Assembly (NCBI GenBank): GCA_947302065.1
Contig: CAMYUO010000088.1
Location: 1-7,407, forward strand
Reading direction: 5' to 3'
DNA: 7,407 nucleotides
Source: an uncultured Clostridia bacterium
GTDB lineage: Bacteria; Bacillota; Clostridia; Oscillospirales; Ruminococcaceae
Shown here: in pieces, positions 6,048-7,407 of the stretch
Numbering within the stretch: position 1 is the stretch's first letter
Layout: every line of letters begins with the position of its first letter
The notes under the pieces: generated by a model
Database searches by the model: none
Seen by the model: only the letters and a program-made list of their open reading frames with translations
What the model was told of the DNA's origin: nothing
Made by a program: the position numbers and the translations under genes

Positions 6048-6098
6048 CTATCCAAGGCAAAACAGATAAAAAAGCCGATAAAGTTTAAATGACTTCGA

Positions 6099-6105
6099 GG
6101 GAGGG
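6099..6105 (+). promoter_or_regulatory. Ribosome binding site deciding the flavodoxin start
   Basis: GGGAGGG lies 7 nt before ATG 6113. The earlier in-frame ATG at 6089 has no SD upstream and would place this site inside the coding region, so 6113 is preferred. Confidence 0.75.
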
Positions 6106-6112
6106 TTTGACT

Positions 6113-6592
6113 ATGAACACATTGGTTGCATATTTCAGCGCAAGCGGAGTGACCGCAAAGGTCGCAGCAAAGCTTGCAAAGGCATTGGGCGCAGAGCTTT
6201 ACGAGATAAAGCCGCAGCAGCCCTACACACAGGCAGATCTTGACTGGCGTGACAAGACATCGAGAAGCTCATTGGAGATGAACGACGAGTCCTGCCGTCC
6301 GGCGATAACGGACAGCAGCGCAGGCGTTGCGGGTGCAGACGTTGTGTTCATCGGCTTCCCTATCTGGTGGTACAGAGAGCCATCAATAATAGACACTTTC
6401 CTTGACGCTTACAACTTCAAGGGCAAGACTGTCGTTCCGTTCGCAACATCTGGCAGCAGTGATATCGGTGACACCGCAGCGCATATGCAGTCTGTCGCCG
6501 GCAAGGGCGTGAAAGTGCTCGAGGGCAGAAGATTTGCTTCGGGCGTGAGCGAGGACGAACTTCAGAAGTGGGCAAAGACCTTAGAGATATGA
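6113..6592 (+). CDS. Flavodoxin-family protein (Flavodoxin_4-like)
   Basis: A 159-aa FMN-binding flavodoxin-fold protein, probably a cytoplasmic electron carrier or NAD(P)H-dependent flavin oxidoreductase. The N-terminal strand and phosphate loop VAYFSASGVTAKVA (5-18) is the FMN phosphate-binding site (S9, S11, T14). DVVFIGFPIWWYREPSIIDTFLD (76-98) is the second FMN loop, with Trp/Tyr stacking candidates W85, W86 and Y87. VVPFATSGSSDIGDTAAHM (107-125) is the third conserved loop. Length and motif order fit the flavodoxin-like subfamily common in gut clostridia, rather than classic low-potential flavodoxin. It has its own promoter and terminator. The true substrate cannot be read from sequence. 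Confidence 0.9.
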   Translation: MNTLVAYFSASGVTAKVAAKLAKALGAELYEIKPQQPYTQADLDWRDKTSRSSLEMNDESCRPAITDSSAGVAGADVVFIGFPIWWYREPSIIDTFLDAYNFKGKTVVPFATSGSSDIGDTAAHMQSVAGKGVKVLEGRRFASGVSEDELQKWAKTLEI

Positions 6593-6596
6593 AAAC

Positions 6597-6619
6597 AGCC
6601 CGCTGAGTGCGGGCTTTTT
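6597..6619 (+). terminator. Rho-independent terminator of the flavodoxin gene
   Basis: AGCCCGC (6597-6603) pairs with GCGGGCT (6609-6615) around a 5-nt loop, with a T-run at 6615-6619. It starts 4 nt after the flavodoxin stop and lies only 23 nt before the next gene's start. Confidence 0.85.
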
Positions 6620-6642
6620 CAAACAGAAAATGGGGTGACAAA

Positions 6643-7407
6643 ATGGCAGAGCTTTATAAGTATACCTGTCCGAGCTGCGGTGCGAACATCGACCCGACAG
6701 GCGCAGGCAAGGTGTTGACCTGCTCGTTCTGCGGCAGCGTGTTCGACAGAACGGACATACTCAACTCATACGACAAAATGACAGCCGACAAGAACGCAAA
6801 GCTGGTGAAGAAATATAAGGCTGACCTGATGACATACAAGGGCATGCAGGCAAGCGCACTGCGCATCGCAGACGAGGTAACGGAGCTGACGAACATACCG
6901 ACCGACCTGCCGAAATGGGCACAGCTGCTGATACCTATACAGGCGCTTGCAATTATGTTTGCACTGACGGTGATAGTGATGTTCAGGGATAATTCCACAG
7001 CTCTGACATTCCTGCTCATACCGTTTCTGTTCATCATTCTGGCACTGCTCATTGCAAACAACAAAAAGAAAAAGCTGGTGCGTGAGTCTGACGAGGTCAG
7101 AATGAAGCTCAAAAACAAACTGCTCGAGTTGAACAACGCACGGGCTGAGCTTGAAGAATATGAAAAGAATTTCGATATAAAGATCATACCGCAGGAGCAC
7201 CGCAGTTACGAATCGCTCGACTATATGGCAGAGCTGCTCGGCTCATATCAGGCGATAAAGCTGGGCGATGCGTTCAGGCTGTGCAGCGAACGGGATCACT
7301 TCAAGCGAATGGAAGACCTGCAAAAGCAGCAGGTTGACATTCAGCAAAAGCAGCTGGAACTGATGGATCAGCTCGCTGATTATGATTTTGACGACACCTA
7401 TGACGAT
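6643..7407 (+). CDS. Zinc-ribbon, two-TM, coiled-coil protein of unknown function (partial, 3' end cut by window)
   Basis: The frame stays open from ATG 6643 to the window end (255 codons, no stop), so the protein is longer than shown. In order: an N-terminal zinc ribbon (CPSC at 9-12 and CSFC at 27-30, four Cys, each pair followed by Gly); a charged region (about 35-85) with short helices; TM1 about 93-114; TM2 about 118-138; then Lys-rich NNKKKKLVRE (139-148) and a Lys/Glu-rich, probably coiled-coil stretch to about 180; a helical domain (about 185-240) with a Gln-rich KQQVDIQQKQ run; and an acidic end (DYDFDDTYDD). A GGGGTGA SD-like sequence (6632-6638) lies upstream. The layout, a rubredoxin-like ribbon ahead of a hairpin of two helices, resembles many uncharacterised Firmicutes membrane proteins; I cannot name a family. 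With no visible promoter in the 50-nt gap, it may rely on read-through or a promoter inside the flavodoxin gene. Confidence 0.8.
   Translation, partial: MAELYKYTCPSCGANIDPTGAGKVLTCSFCGSVFDRTDILNSYDKMTADKNAKLVKKYKADLMTYKGMQASALRIADEVTELTNIPTDLPKWAQLLIPIQALAIMFALTVIVMFRDNSTALTFLLIPFLFIILALLIANNKKKKLVRESDEVRMKLKNKLLELNNARAELEEYEKNFDIKIIPQEHRSYESLDYMAELLGSYQAIKLGDAFRLCSERDHFKRMEDLQKQQVDIQQKQLELMDQLADYDFDDTYDD

Noticed and set aside
6654..7200. Two long minus-strand frames (177 and 144 aa) near the right edge
   Set aside because: The plus frame from 6643 has an SD-like site, a zinc ribbon and TM helices and stays open to the end; the minus frames are Ser- or Cys/His-rich in the manner of antisense translations.

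Overview
The window (7,407 bp, about half GC) looks like chromosome from an anaerobic low- to mid-GC Firmicute, most likely a Ruminococcus-like member of the Oscillospiraceae. This rests on the gene content (MurT/GatD lipid II amidation, a PacL/YloB-like Ca2+ ATPase, a small flavodoxin), strong GGAGG-type ribosome binding sites, sigma-A-type promoters, and the style of the intergenic repeats. The assignment is an inference, not a database match.

Layout. Bases 1-294 hold no convincing gene: a repeat-like C-rich edge (1-33), a perfect 18-bp bidirectional terminator hairpin (39-80), and an AT-rich stretch with a 23-bp palindrome (190-212). Bases 295-2904 (minus strand) encode a complete P2-type Ca2+-transporting ATPase. 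Bases 2905-3245 separate it from the divergent plus-strand genes. They contain a near-perfect 30-bp palindrome over the ATPase promoter/RBS region, a 132-bp MITE-like inverted-repeat element with extra small hairpins on each side, and a good promoter for the plus-strand operon. Next come murT (3246-4601) and gatD (4588-5328), overlapping by 14 bp, then two small genes of unknown function (61 and 112 aa) and a strong terminator (5951-5974). A separate unit follows: an extended -10 promoter (6019-6047), a 159-aa flavodoxin-family protein (6113-6592) and its terminator (6597-6619). The right edge cuts a gene for an unrecognised zinc-ribbon plus two-TM plus coiled-coil protein (6643 onward, at least 255 aa).

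How the genes work together. MurT and GatD form the lipid II isoglutaminyl synthase, which amidates the D-Glu of the peptidoglycan stem peptide using glutamine. The two small downstream genes share the strand, and no terminator was seen before 5951, so they may be co-transcribed, but nothing in them ties them to cell-wall work. The ATPase is a divergent, independent unit for Ca2+ export. The flavodoxin is likely a redox housekeeping protein.

Most of the window is ordinary core genome. The points most worth a second look are the palindromic operator candidate in front of the ATPase, the intergenic MITE-like element, the ATPase's Ca2+-site and cysteine composition, and the uncharacterised small and zinc-ribbon proteins. 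I found no convincing new multi-gene system.
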